A stretch of 64,000 bases of DNA, from NCBI GenBank assembly GCA_029256085.1, contig JAQSYP010000001.1, forward strand, positions 1 through 64,000. The letters are read 5' to 3'. The position numbers and the translations under genes are program-made. Source of the stretch: Caryophanales bacterium. Lineage in GTDB: Bacteria > Bacillota > Bacilli > CAJFEE01. The notes below the pieces were generated by a model, which worked only from the letters and a program-made list of their open reading frames with translations, was not told the DNA's origin and did no database searches. This document shows, one piece after another, positions 1 to 9,409 of the stretch. Position 1 is the first letter of the stretch, and every line of letters starts with the position of its first letter.

Positions 1-6
1 TAAGGT

Positions 7-95
7 GCCTGGGTGGCGGAATTGGCAGACGCACAGGACTTAAAATCCTGCGGTGAGTGATCACCGTGCCGGTTCGACCCCGGCCCTAGGCACCA
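7..95 (+). tRNA. tRNA-Leu (TAA)
   Basis: The acceptor strands GCCTGGG and CCTAGGC pair with one G-U. The anticodon loop CTTAAAA gives TAA. The long variable arm is typical of class II tRNA-Leu, and CCA is encoded. First visible member of a trnB-like array. Confidence 0.97.
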
Positions 96-102
96 TTTTA
101 AC

Positions 103-179
103 GCGCCCGTAGCTCAATTGGATAGAGCGTTTGACTACGGATCAAAAGGTTATGGGTTCGACTCCTGTCGGGCGCGCCA
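103..179 (+). tRNA. tRNA-Arg (ACG)
   Basis: The GCGCCCG/CGGGCGC acceptor is fully paired, the anticodon loop CTACGGA gives ACG, the T-loop GGTTCGACT is present and CCA is encoded. It lies 7 bp after tRNA-Leu. Confidence 0.97.
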
Positions 180-188
180 TATATAAAT

Positions 189-265
189 CGGGAAGTGGCT
201 CAGCTTGGTAGAGCACCTGGTTTGGGACCAGGGGGTCGCAGGTTCAAATCCTGTCTTCCCGACCA
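189..265 (+). tRNA. tRNA-Pro (TGG)
   Basis: The CGGGAAG/CTTCCCG acceptor is paired, the anticodon loop TTTGGGA gives TGG, and CCA is encoded. Confidence 0.97.
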
Positions 266-280
266 TTATAAATCACTTTT

Positions 281-356
281 GGGGCCTTAGCTCAGCTGGG
301 AGAGCGCCTGCCTTGCACGCAGGAGGTCAGCGGTTCGATCCCGCTAGGCTCCACCA
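281..356 (+). tRNA. tRNA-Ala (TGC)
   Basis: The GGGGCCT/AGGCTCC acceptor contains a G3-U70 pair, the alanine identity element. The anticodon loop CTTGCAC gives TGC. CCA is encoded. Confidence 0.97.
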
Positions 357-379
357 ATTTTATATTAAATTGTTAATAC

Positions 380-456
380 GGCGGTGTAGCTCAGCTGGCT
401 AGAGCGTACGGTTCATACCCGTGAGGTCGTGGGTTCGACTCCCTCCGCCGCTACCA
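380..456 (+). tRNA. tRNA-Met (CAT), elongator
   Basis: GGCGGTG pairs with CGCCGCT using two G-U wobbles, the anticodon loop is TTCATAC, and CCA is encoded. The sequence resembles the elongator tRNA-Met of the B. subtilis trnB array at the same array position. Confidence 0.93.
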
Positions 457-467
457 ATAATTTCATT

Positions 468-544
468 GGACCTTTAGCTCAGTTGGTCAGAGCAGACGGC
501 TCATAACCGTCTGGTCGTAGGTTCGAGTCCTACAAGGTCCACCA
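468..544 (+). tRNA. tRNA-Ile2 (CAT anticodon, lysidine type)
   Basis: The GGACCTT/AAGGTCC acceptor and anticodon loop CTCATAA give CAT. It sits between elongator Met and Ser(TGA), the slot of tRNA-Ile(CAU) in B. subtilis trnB, and closely resembles that tRNA. By homology C34 would be changed to lysidine by TilS so that it reads AUA. Confidence 0.85.
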
Positions 545-550
545 TATCAA

Positions 551-643
551 GGAGGAATACCCAAGTCCGGCTGAAGGGATCGGTCTTGAAAACCGACAGG
601 GGTGTAAAAGCTCGCGGGGGTTCGAATCCCTCTTCCTCCTCCA
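551..643 (+). tRNA. tRNA-Ser (TGA)
   Basis: Class II tRNA with GGAGGAA/TTCCTCC acceptor, anticodon loop CTTGAAA (TGA), a long variable arm and encoded CCA. The discriminator base is T, whereas most bacterial tRNA-Ser have G. Confidence 0.95.
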
Positions 644-703
644 TTTTTGTTAAGAAATGAATTTCTTAACAAATTTCATTTTATAGAAGTTTTTTATTAA
701 TAT

Positions 704-780
<77 letters not shown>

Positions 781-783
781 AAT

Positions 784-850
784 GGTCCCGTGGTGGAGCA
801 GAGGACTGAAAATCCTCGTGTCGGCGGTTCGATTCCGTCCCGAGCCACCA
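784..850 (+). pseudogene. Chimeric/truncated tRNA: tRNA-Asp 5' end fused to tRNA-Phe (GAA) body
   Basis: Only 67 nt including CCA, against about 76 for an intact tRNA. The 3' part is a good tRNA-Phe: anticodon loop CTGAAAA, T-arm, and CCGAGCC-A-CCA. The 5' end GGTCCCGTGGTG matches the start of Bacillus tRNA-Asp, not Phe (GGCTCGG). The acceptor therefore has C-A and C-C mismatches and the D-arm is about 9 nt short. B. subtilis trnB has fMet-Asp-Phe-His here, so a deletion from inside Asp to inside Phe explains the structure. Probably not a working tRNA; a local assembly collapse is the alternative. Confidence 0.8.
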
Positions 851-861
851 TTTCTTAATAC

Positions 862-938
862 GGCGGTTGTGGCGAAGTGGTTAACGCACCGGATTGTGGT
901 TCCGGCATTCGTGGGTTCGATTCCCATCAGCCGCCCCA
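862..938 (+). tRNA. tRNA-His (GTG)
   Basis: Includes the extra G-1 opposite C73 that defines tRNA-His. The GCGGTTG/CAGCCGC acceptor, anticodon loop TTGTGGT and encoded CCA are present. Confidence 0.96.
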
Positions 939-947
939 TTCATATTT

Positions 948-1021
948 GCGGGTGTAGTTTAATGGTAAAATGAGAGCCTTCCAAGCTCTGGTCGTGGGTT
1001 CGATTCCCATCACCCGCTCCA
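948..1021 (+). tRNA. tRNA-Gly (TCC)
   Basis: The GCGGGTG/CACCCGC acceptor, anticodon loop CTTCCAA (TCC), discriminator T and encoded CCA are all visible. Confidence 0.96.
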
Positions 1022-1024
1022 TAT

Positions 1025-1098
<74 letters not shown>

Positions 1099-1122
1099 CT
1101 CATTTTTAGAAATATTTAATAT

Positions 1123-1197
1123 TCCACAGTAGCTCAGTGGTAGAGCAACCGGCTGTTAACCGGTAGGTCGTAGGTTCGACCCCTACCTGTGGAGCCA
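1123..1197 (+). tRNA. tRNA-Asn (GTT)
   Basis: The TCCACAG/CTGTGGA acceptor, anticodon loop CTGTTAA (GTT), discriminator G and encoded CCA are present. Confidence 0.96.
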
Positions 1198-1202
1198 TTT
1201 AC

Positions 1203-1287
1203 GGAGAATTACCCAAGACCCTTGGTCAAGCGGTTAAGACACCGCCCTTTCACGGCGGTAACACGGGTTCGAATCCCGTAGGGGTCA
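1203..1287 (+). pseudogene. tRNA-Ser 5' remnant joined to 5'-truncated tRNA-Glu (TTC)
   Basis: 1203-1217 (GGAGAATTACCCAAG) is the start of a serine tRNA. It runs straight into a tRNA-Glu body: GACCCT, TGGTCAAGCGG D-arm, anticodon loop CTTTCAC giving TTC, normal T-arm, and AGGGGTC-A at 1280-1287. One C of the 5' acceptor strand is missing (six bases against seven) and no CCA follows. B. subtilis trnB ends Asn-Ser-Glu, so a Ser-to-Glu deletion is the simplest reading. The tRNA-Glu might still fold, but it has lost a pair. Confidence 0.72.
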
Positions 1288-1294
1288 TATCAAA

Positions 1295-1331
1295 AACTAT
1301 TAATAACTCAAAAGTTATTAATGGTTTTTTT
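1295..1331 (+). terminator. Terminator of the tRNA operon
   Basis: Stem AACTATTAATAACT / AGTTATTAATGGTT followed by a T-run; ends the tRNA array. Confidence 0.85.
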
Positions 1332-1441
1332 GGCTATAAGGAAAGTATAAACTTCTGTGCAGTTCATACTTTCCTAACGCATAAGTGCAACTACGGCTCT
1401 GCCGTCGCCCTTAAGGCTCGGCAATCGCCGAGTTTTCTTTA
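1331..1441 (+). repeat. Post-terminator repeat element (PTR), copy 1
   Basis: About 110 bp, starting GGCTATAAGGAAAGTAT directly at the terminator T-run and ending CGCCGAGTTTTCTTTA. It holds an imperfect hairpin (GGAAAGTAT...ATACTTTCC) and a terminator-like hairpin CTCGGCAATCGCCGAG plus T-run. Near-identical copies lie at 3717, 14718, 54004 and 60083. Confidence 0.95.
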
Positions 1442-1465
1442 TGTTTTGTGTAAATATTTTTCGAC

Positions 1466-1520
1466 AAGACGGTGCGGTTTCGAATGATAACTGGTGCAAA
1501 AATACAGTGCAATGTTGCAA
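1466..1520 (+). repeat. Degenerate GGTGC keyword array
   Basis: GGTGC/GTGC occurs four times in 55 bp (CGGTGCGG, TGGTGCAA, AGTGCAA, TTGCAA), preceded by TTCGACAAGACG. It resembles the better-phased array at 56615, which also follows TTCGACAACG. No gene is visible between 1441 and 1669. Confidence 0.5.
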
Positions 1521-1668
1521 TTCTAAGTATTAGATGAGCAATAAAAGCTATTCCCTTAATAAAAGTTAGAAAATGTGTAAAAAATGTGACAAAGTGATAG
1601 ATATAATACTTAGAAAATTGTATAATTATGATGATTTAGTCAAGTCAAACAGGGGGAGTTTGGTAGAG

Positions 1669-3651
1669 ATGAAGAGTTTGCAGAGGAAACTTATGATAGC
1701 GTTTTCAATTTTATTAACATTGGGAATGGTATTGGCACAATTAATAACATACTTACAAGTAAGCAATCAAGTTAAGGATGAAGTACAATCAAGGGGATAC
1801 TCTATGGCTACGGAGCTAAAGAGTGACATTCAAGAGACTATTAAAGAATACAGTCTAGATCTAGTAAGATATAGTAAAGATAGTAGAATTATAAAACTAG
1901 GATTAAACGAGGACCCAGAGGTAGTAGAAGAAATAAAAGCTGATTTTCAAATATATTTATCAAACAAAGAATCTGCAGAAGCTACATACTTTGCAACTCC
2001 AAACAAAAAATTCTACATTAAACCAGACGTAGAAATTCCGAGTGACTTTGATCCTACAAGTAGACCTTGGTATACTAAGGCGCTAGAAAGTACAGATAAA
2101 GTTATTTGGACAGATCCATATCTAGACGTAACTACTAATAAATTTATAATTACAGGTGCTAAGGCAGTACTTGATGCATCAAATAAAGTTGTAGGTGTTA
2201 TTGCAACAGATTTCACTTTCAGTGGGATTGAGGTGTTAATAAAAGATAAAGATGTTGGCTACAAAGGTTATCCGTTCTTAATTGATAAAGATGGGTTGGC
2301 AATTGTTCACAAGGATCATTCTGGTAAAAGTATTAAAGAAAATAGTTTTTATAATAAAGTCCTAACTAGTTCTAAAGGAACAGCAACTGGAGAAAATAAC
2401 GGTGCTAATAGCGTGTTATTCTATGATACAGTTGGGGAGACTAACTGGAAAATTGGTGTAGTATATATAGAAGATAATCTATATAACATTTTAGATGAAA
2501 TAATGATCGCTTCAATAATAACAGCAATTGTGGCACAAATTGTTACGTTAATAATTAACTATTTCTACTCGTTAAGCATTGCTAAACCAATTCGAGAACT
2601 TGCATCCGAAGTTGAAAAAGTTGCTCAAGGTGATTTAACAGTACATGTAAATCCAAAAACGAAAGATGAAGTTGGACAATTGACAACAAGCTTTAATAAC
2701 ATGGTTAGTCAAATGAATAGTTTAATAGTAGAAGTTGACAAGTCAGTACTAGATGTAAAAACTTCTTCAGAAAACTTAAGTGCTATATCTGAAGAAAGTA
2801 TTGCTACATCTGAAGAGGTTGCTTCAGCGATGGGTGATGTTGCGAAGGGCTCTGCGCAACAAGCAACTGACGTAGAAAAAGTAATGATGAGCACGGAAGA
2901 TCTTGGAAGTATGATAGAAAGTGTAAATGTTTCAATTATCGAAATGAACAAGCTTTCTGAAGAGTCTACTAAAGCATCTAACGAAGGAAAAAATAAGGTA
3001 GTTCAACTTAGGAGTCGAACTTCTGAAACTATGAGTGAAATTAATTCAGTTGAAAGTACAATAGCCGAATTAGTAGATAGAGTGAAAGAAATTGAGAGTA
3101 TTATCGGTACTATTAACGATATTTCTGCGCAAACTAATTTACTCGCATTAAATGCAAGTATAGAAGCAGCGAGAGCAGGAGATTCTGGCAGAGGATTCGC
3201 AGTAGTTGCAGAAGAAGTGAGGAAGTTAGCTGAACAATCTGCAAGTGCAACTGAAGAAGTAAGAAGAACAATAAATGGTATTCAAGAGGAAACTAAACAT
3301 GCAGTAAGCGCAATGAATAAAACGAAACAAATTAGTCTACAAACTGAAGAGGCTGTTAACACTACTGAAAATGCATTTATGGTAGTTACAGAAGTATCAA
3401 CAAAATTAGTAGACCTAATTAATAAAGTATATAAAGAAACTAAAAGTGTACACGAGGCGAAGGATATCGTATTAGAAGGTGTGAAAAACATTTCGCATGT
3501 TACACATCAATCAGCTGCATCCGCAGAGGAAGTAAGTGCCTCTACTGATGAACAGCTAACAGTCTTAGGTAATATTGCAAAGTCTGCTGAAGTATTAAAT
3601 GAGTCGAGCAACAAGCTATCCGATGTTATTAAAGTGTTTAAAGTAAAATAA
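1669..3651 (+). CDS. Methyl-accepting chemotaxis protein with dCache sensor
   Basis: Transmembrane chemoreceptor that would signal through CheA/CheW. Order: short cytoplasmic end, TM helix near residues 7-27, extracellular double-Cache sensor (about 30-270; DPTSRPWY is the usual Cache ligand-pocket signature), second TM (about 280-305), HAMP, then a long coiled-coil signalling domain with the conserved tip around [20 protein letters not shown]. The frame is open from ATG 1573, but I chose ATG 1669: GGGGGAG lies 10 bp upstream and the protein then starts MKSLQRKL just before the TM helix. A TATAAT at 1602 lies inside the longer version. Ligand unknown; single gene with its own terminator. Resembles the McpA/TlpA group of B. 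subtilis. Confidence 0.93.
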   Translation: MKSLQRKLMIAFSILLTLGMVLAQLITYLQVSNQVKDEVQSRGYSMATELKSDIQETIKEYSLDLVRYSKDSRIIKLGLNEDPEVVEEIKADFQIYLSNKESAEATYFATPNKKFYIKPDVEIPSDFDPTSRPWYTKALESTDKVIWTDPYLDVTTNKFIITGAKAVLDASNKVVGVIATDFTFSGIEVLIKDKDVGYKGYPFLIDKDGLAIVHKDHSGKSIKENSFYNKVLTSSKGTATGENNGANSVLFYDTVGETNWKIGVVYIEDNLYNILDEIMIASIITAIVAQIVTLIINYFYSLSIAKPIRELASEVEKVAQGDLTVHVNPKTKDEVGQLTTSFNNMVSQMNSLIVEVDKSVLDVKTSSENLSAISEESIATSEEVASAMGDVAKGSAQQATDVEKVMMSTEDLGSMIESVNVSIIEMNKLSEESTKASNEGKNKVVQLRSRTSETMSEINSVESTIAELVDRVKEIESIIGTINDISAQTNLLALNASIEAARAGDSGRGFAVVAEEVRKLAEQSASATEEVRRTINGIQEETKHAVSAMNKTKQISLQTEEAVNTTENAFMVVTEVSTKLVDLINKVYKETKSVHEAKDIVLEGVKNISHVTHQSAASAEEVSASTDEQLTVLGNIAKSAEVLNESSNKLSDVIKVFKVK

Positions 3652-3666
3652 TTAAAAATAAATTCG

Positions 3667-3717
3667 AACAAGCTGTCCCATAGTCATTTTATATGACTTT
3701 GAGACAGCTTGTTTTTT
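3667..3717 (+). terminator. Terminator of the chemoreceptor gene
   Basis: AACAAGCTGTC / GACAGCTTGTT stem with T-run; PTR copy 2 starts inside the T-run. Confidence 0.85.
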
Positions 3718-3830
3718 AGCTATAAGCAGTAAAGTATAAACTTATGCGTAGTTCATACTTTCCTAACGCATAAGTGAAACTACGCCTCTGCCTTCGCCCC
3801 TAAGGCTCGGCAATCGCCTAGTTTTCTTTA
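3717..3830 (+). repeat. Post-terminator repeat element (PTR), copy 2 (diverged)
   Basis: AGCTATAAG...TAAAGTATAAACTTATGCGTAGTTCATACTTTCC...GGCTCGGCAATCGCCTAGTTTTCTTTA. It differs from copies 1, 3 and 4 at scattered positions. Element start and end are the same. Confidence 0.93.
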
Positions 3831-3935
3831 AATTTTATGTAATAAATTATATAGTTTTGTCGACTTGAAGGTTAAACGTTTCATGAAATAGAAATTTACT
3901 CTTTATACATATAAAATGAGGTGATTTTTGTGTTG

Positions 3936-5798
3936 ATGGAAGTGCTATCTCCAATCGAAAAATATTTATTTCATGAAGGTAATTATTTTAGGTGCTTTGA
4001 GACGTTTGGGGCACATATTAATAATAATGGGACAAGATTTTGTGTTTGGGCGCCTCATGCAAGGGAAGTAGCTGTAGTTGGTGACTTTAATGAGTGGAAC
4101 GGAATCAAGCATAGAATGGTTAAGGTTAACAATGAAGGTATTTGGGAGCTAGAAATTAGTGATATATCAATAAACAGTCTCTATAAATATGAAATTACTA
4201 CACATGATGAACAGAAGTTTTTTAAGTCAGATCCATATGCTTTTTATTCAGAGCTGAGACCAAATACGGCATCAATAGTGGTGGATATAGACAACTATGA
4301 ATGGAATGACTCTAAATGGATTAACGATAGATTATTCAACGGAAATTACGAGAAACTGCCATTATCAATATACGAACTTCATATTGGAAGTTGGAAAAGG
4401 AATAAAGATGGTTCTTTCTTAACATATAAAGAGCTTGCAAACGAATTAGTGCCCTACTTAAAAAAGTACAGATTCACACATGTAGAACTATTACCAGTTT
4501 CAGAGCACCCTCTGGATTTATCTTGGGGGTATCAGACAATAGGATATTACAGCATTACAAGTAGATATGGTACTCCAGAAGACTTCATGTTTTTCGTCGA
4601 TGCACTGCATCAAAATGGTATTGGAGTAATATTAGACTGGGTACCAGGTCATTTCTGTAAAGATTCTCATGGTTTATATATGTTTGATGGATACCCAACA
4701 TACGAGTACAAAACAAGCGACGTAAGGGAGAATGTTGTATGGGGTACTTCAAACTTCGACTTATCCAAAGGGGAAGTACAAAGTTTCCTTATCTCAAATC
4801 TTATTTTTTGGATAGAAAAGTACCATATTGATGGTTTCAGAATCGATGCTGTTGCTAATATTATTTACTGGAATAATAAAGGTAGAAATGAAGCAAATCC
4901 CTTTGGCGTTGAATTTTTAAAAAAATTAAATCATACAGTAAAAAATATACACCCTGATATTCTAACTATTGCAGAAGATTCTACAGATTGGGAAGGTGTA
5001 ACAGACACTATAGAAAGTGGCGGATTAGGATTTAATTATAAATGGAACATGGGCTGGATGAATGACGTACTACAATACGTTGAAGCAGATTTCTCACAAA
5101 AAGAAAGTCTACATAATAATTTAACCTTCCCTATGCTTTATAATCACACAGAAAAATTCATATTACCCCTTTCACATGATGAAGTCGTTCACGGTAAAAA
5201 ATCACTATTAAATAAAATGCCAGGAGATTATTGGGATAAATTTGCGCAATTTAGGCTACTTATGGCATTTATGATTACCCACCCAGGTAAAAAACTTATT
5301 TTTATGGGATCTGAAATTGGTCAATTTGATGAATGGAACAATGAAAAGGAATTAGATTGGTTCCTAGAAGAATATCCACTTCATGCTGCACTAACAGATT
5401 TTAATGAAGATGCTTGGAATTTGTACTACAAGACAAAAGCGTTTTGGGAACTAGATTATGAAAATGAAGGATTCCAATGGATAGATTGTCACAATCATGG
5501 TCAAAGAATTTATTCATATATTAGATCAGGAAAAAAACCAAATAGTGACTATGTAGTAGTATTAAACTTTTCGTCAGTAACATATCACGGCTATAAAGTC
5601 GGTGTTACAAATATGGGTGAATATAAAGAAATTATAAATACTGATAAGAAAAAGTATGGCGGTTCTGGACAGATAAATCACAAAAAAGTTAAGGCAAGAA
5701 ACGAACCATTCCATGGAAAGGATTACAGCATAGATATAACTCTACCACCGTATGGAGCAACTATACTTAAACTGGTCAGGAAAAGGAAGGGAACTTAA
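3936..5798 (+). CDS. glgB: 1,4-alpha-glucan branching enzyme GlgB
   Basis: Makes alpha-1,6 branches in glycogen (GH13). About 620 aa, the usual Bacillus length. An N-terminal CBM48 ([20 protein letters not shown]) is followed by the GH13 barrel with [21 protein letters not shown] (Asp nucleophile), TIAEDST (acid/base Glu) and [14 protein letters not shown] (transition-state Asp), then a C-terminal beta domain. GAGGTG at 3918 could serve GTG 3930, TTG 3933 or ATG 3936; ATG is listed, but the true start may be a few codons earlier. Its TAA overlaps the glgC ATG (TAATG), so the genes are translationally coupled. First gene of glgBCDAP; the next terminator is after glgP. Confidence 0.97.
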   Translation: MEVLSPIEKYLFHEGNYFRCFETFGAHINNNGTRFCVWAPHAREVAVVGDFNEWNGIKHRMVKVNNEGIWELEISDISINSLYKYEITTHDEQKFFKSDPYAFYSELRPNTASIVVDIDNYEWNDSKWINDRLFNGNYEKLPLSIYELHIGSWKRNKDGSFLTYKELANELVPYLKKYRFTHVELLPVSEHPLDLSWGYQTIGYYSITSRYGTPEDFMFFVDALHQNGIGVILDWVPGHFCKDSHGLYMFDGYPTYEYKTSDVRENVVWGTSNFDLSKGEVQSFLISNLIFWIEKYHIDGFRIDAVANIIYWNNKGRNEANPFGVEFLKKLNHTVKNIHPDILTIAEDSTDWEGVTDTIESGGLGFNYKWNMGWMNDVLQYVEADFSQKESLHNNLTFPMLYNHTEKFILPLSHDEVVHGKKSLLNKMPGDYWDKFAQFRLLMAFMITHPGKKLIFMGSEIGQFDEWNNEKELDWFLEEYPLHAALTDFNEDAWNLYYKTKAFWELDYENEGFQWIDCHNHGQRIYSYIRSGKKPNSDYVVVLNFSSVTYHGYKVGVTNMGEYKEIINTDKKKYGGSGQINHKKVKARNEPFHGKDYSIDITLPPYGATILKLVRKRKGT

Positions 5799-6940
5799 TG
5801 GTTGGAAAGCGCGTTGTAGCAATGCTATTAGCTGGTGGTAAGGGTAGTAGACTTAATACTTTAACAAAAGGGATAGCGAAACCAGCTGTACCATTTGGTG
5901 GTAAATATCGAATAATTGACTTTACATTAAGCAATTGCTCTAATTCTGGAATTGACACAGTAGGTGTTTTAACACAATATGAACCGCTAGAATTAAACAG
6001 CTATATCGGAATTGGTAGTGCGTGGGACTTAGATAGAACTTTTGGTGGGGTAACAGTACTACCACCTTATAGTGAAGAAGATTCCATGAAATGGTACTCA
6101 GGAACGGCAAGTGCAGTATATCAAAATATTAATTTTTTAAAAAAATATAATCCTGAACATGTTTTAATACTTTCGGGAGACCACATATATAAGATGGATT
6201 ATAGCAAAATGTTAGATTACCATACTGAAAATAACGCAGATGTTACTATTTCAGTCATTAAAGTTCCATGGGAAGAAGCATCACGATTTGGGATTATGAA
6301 TACAAATGATAAGATGGAAGTTATTGACTTTGAAGAAAAACCTAGTTTACCACAGAGCAATCTTGCCTCTATGGGAATTTATATTTTTAGGTGGGAAATT
6401 CTTAAAGACTTTTTACAGATTGATAATTGTAATGAAAATTCTTCCCATGATTTCGGTAAGGACGTAATCCCAGAGTTAATAAAGAGCAAGAAAAGAGTTT
6501 ACGCATATTATTTTGACGGGTATTGGAAAGATGTTGGTACCGTAAAGAGTTTATGGGAAGCAAACATGGATTTACTATATAAAAATCGGTTAGACCTATA
6601 TGATCCTAATTGGAAAATATATTCAGTTAATCCACATCAACCCCCACAATATATATCGCCAACAGCAGAAATAAAAAATTCATTAATAAATGAAGGTTGC
6701 ATTATAAAAGGTAAAGTAAACCACTCAGTTATTTTTCAAGGAGTGACAATTGCTGATAATGCAACTGTTATTGATTCTGTCATAATGCCTGGTGTCAGTA
6801 TTGAGGAAGGGGCAGTAATTGAAAGAGCAATAGTCCCTACGGATTATATAGTTAAGAGAGATGCAGTGATTAGACCTAAAGATGAGAACGATATAATTTT
6901 AGTAGGTGATTGTGAGTTTGCAATTAATGGAGGGGCTTAA
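5798..6940 (+). CDS. glgC: Glucose-1-phosphate adenylyltransferase, catalytic subunit GlgC
   Basis: Makes ADP-glucose from ATP and glucose-1-phosphate, the committed step of bacterial glycogen synthesis. 380 aa. The N-terminal nucleotidyltransferase has the intact [20 protein letters not shown] loop, and the C-terminal left-handed beta helix carries hexapeptide-like repeats ([20 protein letters not shown]). In Bacillus the GlgC/GlgD pair forms the working enzyme and GlgC carries catalysis; intact active-site residues here agree. The start overlaps the glgB stop by 1 bp. Confidence 0.97.
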   Translation: MVGKRVVAMLLAGGKGSRLNTLTKGIAKPAVPFGGKYRIIDFTLSNCSNSGIDTVGVLTQYEPLELNSYIGIGSAWDLDRTFGGVTVLPPYSEEDSMKWYSGTASAVYQNINFLKKYNPEHVLILSGDHIYKMDYSKMLDYHTENNADVTISVIKVPWEEASRFGIMNTNDKMEVIDFEEKPSLPQSNLASMGIYIFRWEILKDFLQIDNCNENSSHDFGKDVIPELIKSKKRVYAYYFDGYWKDVGTVKSLWEANMDLLYKNRLDLYDPNWKIYSVNPHQPPQYISPTAEIKNSLINEGCIIKGKVNHSVIFQGVTIADNATVIDSVIMPGVSIEEGAVIERAIVPTDYIVKRDAVIRPKDENDIILVGDCEFAINGGA

Positions 6941-6941
6941 A

Positions 6942-7961
6942 ATGAAAAATAACATGTTATGCATTATAGATGCAACAACATATTCTGAATCCCTACATGA
7001 TCTAACTAGTTACAGATCCTTAGCAGCCCTTCCATTTTTAGGGAGATACAGATTAATTGATTTTCCTTTATCAAATGCAGTTAACTCTAACATAACAAAT
7101 GTTGCAATTGTAACTAGATATCATCATAGAGCTATACTTGATCATCTTGGTAGCGGAAAATCATGGGACCTTGATAGAAAAAATGATGGACTATTTTTAT
7201 TCCCAAGTGAACTTTACACAGATTATGATTACACGCACTCACTCAGAATCTTAAGTAACCACGTTGATTATTTAAAGAGAAGTTCACAGGAATACGTAGT
7301 ATTAACGAATTGTTATACGATTTGTTATTTAGATTACGAAAAAATTCTAAAGTTTCATCTTAACCATAAACAAGGAGTAACATCAATTGTAAACAAGGGT
7401 AATCCTTTAGACATATATTTAATACGCAAAGATTTACTTATTGAACTAATTGAAGGATGTTCATTTACTAATGGTGAGTCAGTATATGAAATATTGTATA
7501 AAGGCAATGCGAAAGTAACATTTGAAGAGTATGAACATAGTGATTTCGTGGCCCAAATAAACTCATTAGATTCATATTTTGAAAGTAGCATGCAACTTTT
7601 AAAGCCTGAGAATTGGAAGCAACTGTTTAAATATGCTAAGCCAATTTTTACAAAGGTTAAAGATGAACCACCAACTTTTTATGGAGAAAATTCAAGTGTT
7701 AGTAATTCATTAATTGCAAATGGGTGCGTTATAAATGGGGTAGTTGAAAATAGTATTATTTTTCGAGGTGCCGTAGTTGAAGAGGGCGCAATTGTGAGAA
7801 ATAGTATTATTATGCAAAGAGGCAAGGTACTTAACAGTAGTGTTTTAGAGAAATTGATAATAGATAAAGATATAATTATTTCAAATGAAAATAATTTTGA
7901 CAATGAATATCCAAAAATAATACCAAAAGGATATAAACAAGGAGCGATGATTAATACGTGA
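6942..7961 (+). CDS. glgD: GlgD, regulatory subunit of ADP-glucose pyrophosphorylase
   Basis: GlgC paralogue, about 339 aa, that lacks the GGxGxRL nucleotide loop (the N-terminus reads IIDATTYSESLHDLTSYRSL). It keeps LPFLGRYRLIDFPLSN and the C-terminal beta-helix repeats. This is the known pattern of Bacillus GlgD, which stimulates GlgC rather than catalysing. I chose ATG 6942, just after the glgC stop, because GGAGGGG ends 6 bp upstream; an earlier in-frame ATG would sit inside glgC. Confidence 0.95.
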   Translation: MKNNMLCIIDATTYSESLHDLTSYRSLAALPFLGRYRLIDFPLSNAVNSNITNVAIVTRYHHRAILDHLGSGKSWDLDRKNDGLFLFPSELYTDYDYTHSLRILSNHVDYLKRSSQEYVVLTNCYTICYLDYEKILKFHLNHKQGVTSIVNKGNPLDIYLIRKDLLIELIEGCSFTNGESVYEILYKGNAKVTFEEYEHSDFVAQINSLDSYFESSMQLLKPENWKQLFKYAKPIFTKVKDEPPTFYGENSSVSNSLIANGCVINGVVENSIIFRGAVVEEGAIVRNSIIMQRGKVLNSSVLEKLIIDKDIIISNENNFDNEYPKIIPKGYKQGAMINT

Positions 7962-9394
7962 GAGTTTTATTTACTGTTTCAGAATGTGTTCCTTTTGCTA
8001 AATCAGGTGGGTTAGCTGATGTTACTGGCTCACTCCCTAATGCCTTGAAAGAAAATGGTCTTGATGTAAGAGTAGTAATGCCGCTGTATAAAATAATTAG
8101 TGATAAGTATGATGCAATACTTAGTTTCGTTGGTCACATTAACGTTAACGTAGGGTGGAGAAATCAATACTGTGGTGTCTATACAACTAAGCTAAATAAT
8201 ATTGATTACTATTTCATAGACAATAAGTATTATTTTGATCGTGAAGGATTTTACGGGCATTTTGATGATGGAGAACGATTTGCCTATTTTAGCACTGCGT
8301 GTATCGAGTTTATAAGATTAATAGATTTTAAACCTGACATAATACATTGTCATGACTGGCATACTGGAATGATTCCATTTTTATTAAAGTATAAGTACAG
8401 ATACGATGAATTATATCAGGATTTTAGATCGATTTTCACAATTCATAATTTGCAATATCAAGGTGTGTTTAGCAAAGAATGTCTAAAAGACTTCTTTGAT
8501 TTAGGCGAAGAATATTTTAGTTCACACTTATTAGAATTTAACGGTTGTATTAGTTATATGAAAGCTGGAATTGTTTCTGCAGATCAAATTACAACAGTTA
8601 GTCCAACATATAGAAATGAAATTCAATATGAATTTTTTGGTGAAAATTTAGATGGTTTACTAAGAGATAAATCATATAAATTGAGTGGGATATTAAACGG
8701 CATTGATACAAAAATATACAATCCGTCTGACGATAAACTTTTAAAATATAATTACGATATGTCGACAATCGAAAAAAAGGTTCTCAATAAAAAAGATCTT
8801 CAACAGGAATTAGGACTTCCAATAAATAGTCATATACCAATAATAGCAATGATAACAAGGCTTACGTGTCAAAAGGGGATTGAACTCGTACAGCATATTT
8901 TACATGAGGTTCTACAGGAGGATGTTCAATTTATTCTACTTGGCTCTGGTGATAGTGAATATGAGTCTTACTTTAGGTATATGGAAATGAACTTTAAAAA
9001 TAAGGTTAGAGCATATATTGGCTTTAATGAGGAACTTGCTCATAAAATTTATGCAGGCTCTGATATATTTGTAATGCCATCGTTATTTGAACCATGCGGT
9101 CTGGCTCAAATGATTGCTTTAAGATACGGCACAATTCCAATTGTTAGGGAAACAGGTGGATTAAATGATTCAGTGTGTTCCTATAATGAGTTAACTGATG
9201 AAGGAAATGGTTTTACTTTTCATAATTACAATGCTCATGAATTACTTTTTACAATTAAACGAGCGTTTAGATATTACTATGATAAAGACATATGGAGAAG
9301 AATCATGAGTAATGCAATGGATTCTGATTTTAGCTGGTATTGTTCAGCAAAACAGTATAAAAGCTTGTATGAACAAGTGAGGACTTTAGTTTAA
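7958..9394 (+). CDS. glgA: Glycogen synthase GlgA (GT5)
   Basis: Extends alpha-1,4-glucan from ADP-glucose. 478 aa, family length. The N-terminal SECVPFAKSGGLADVTGSLP carries the KxGGL ADP-glucose motif. The C-terminal GT-B lobe has ITRLTCQKGIELV and PSLFEPCGLAQMIALRYGTI, the retaining-glycosyltransferase E-x7-E region. The start is GTG 7958, overlapping the glgD stop (GTGA); AAGGAG upstream is about 13 bp away, slightly far. Confidence 0.96.
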   Translation: MRVLFTVSECVPFAKSGGLADVTGSLPNALKENGLDVRVVMPLYKIISDKYDAILSFVGHINVNVGWRNQYCGVYTTKLNNIDYYFIDNKYYFDREGFYGHFDDGERFAYFSTACIEFIRLIDFKPDIIHCHDWHTGMIPFLLKYKYRYDELYQDFRSIFTIHNLQYQGVFSKECLKDFFDLGEEYFSSHLLEFNGCISYMKAGIVSADQITTVSPTYRNEIQYEFFGENLDGLLRDKSYKLSGILNGIDTKIYNPSDDKLLKYNYDMSTIEKKVLNKKDLQQELGLPINSHIPIIAMITRLTCQKGIELVQHILHEVLQEDVQFILLGSGDSEYESYFRYMEMNFKNKVRAYIGFNEELAHKIYAGSDIFVMPSLFEPCGLAQMIALRYGTIPIVRETGGLNDSVCSYNELTDEGNGFTFHNYNAHELLFTIKRAFRYYYDKDIWRRIMSNAMDSDFSWYCSAKQYKSLYEQVRTLV

Positions 9395-9409
9395 ATAAGG
9401 GGTGCGATA

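Noticed and set aside
1573-1668. N-terminal 32-residue extension of the chemoreceptor
   Set aside because: No SD before ATG 1573, a TATAAT lies inside it, and a good SD precedes ATG 1669.
6942-7961. Second catalytic ADP-glucose pyrophosphorylase
   Set aside because: The nucleotide-binding GGxGxRL loop is absent; this is GlgD.
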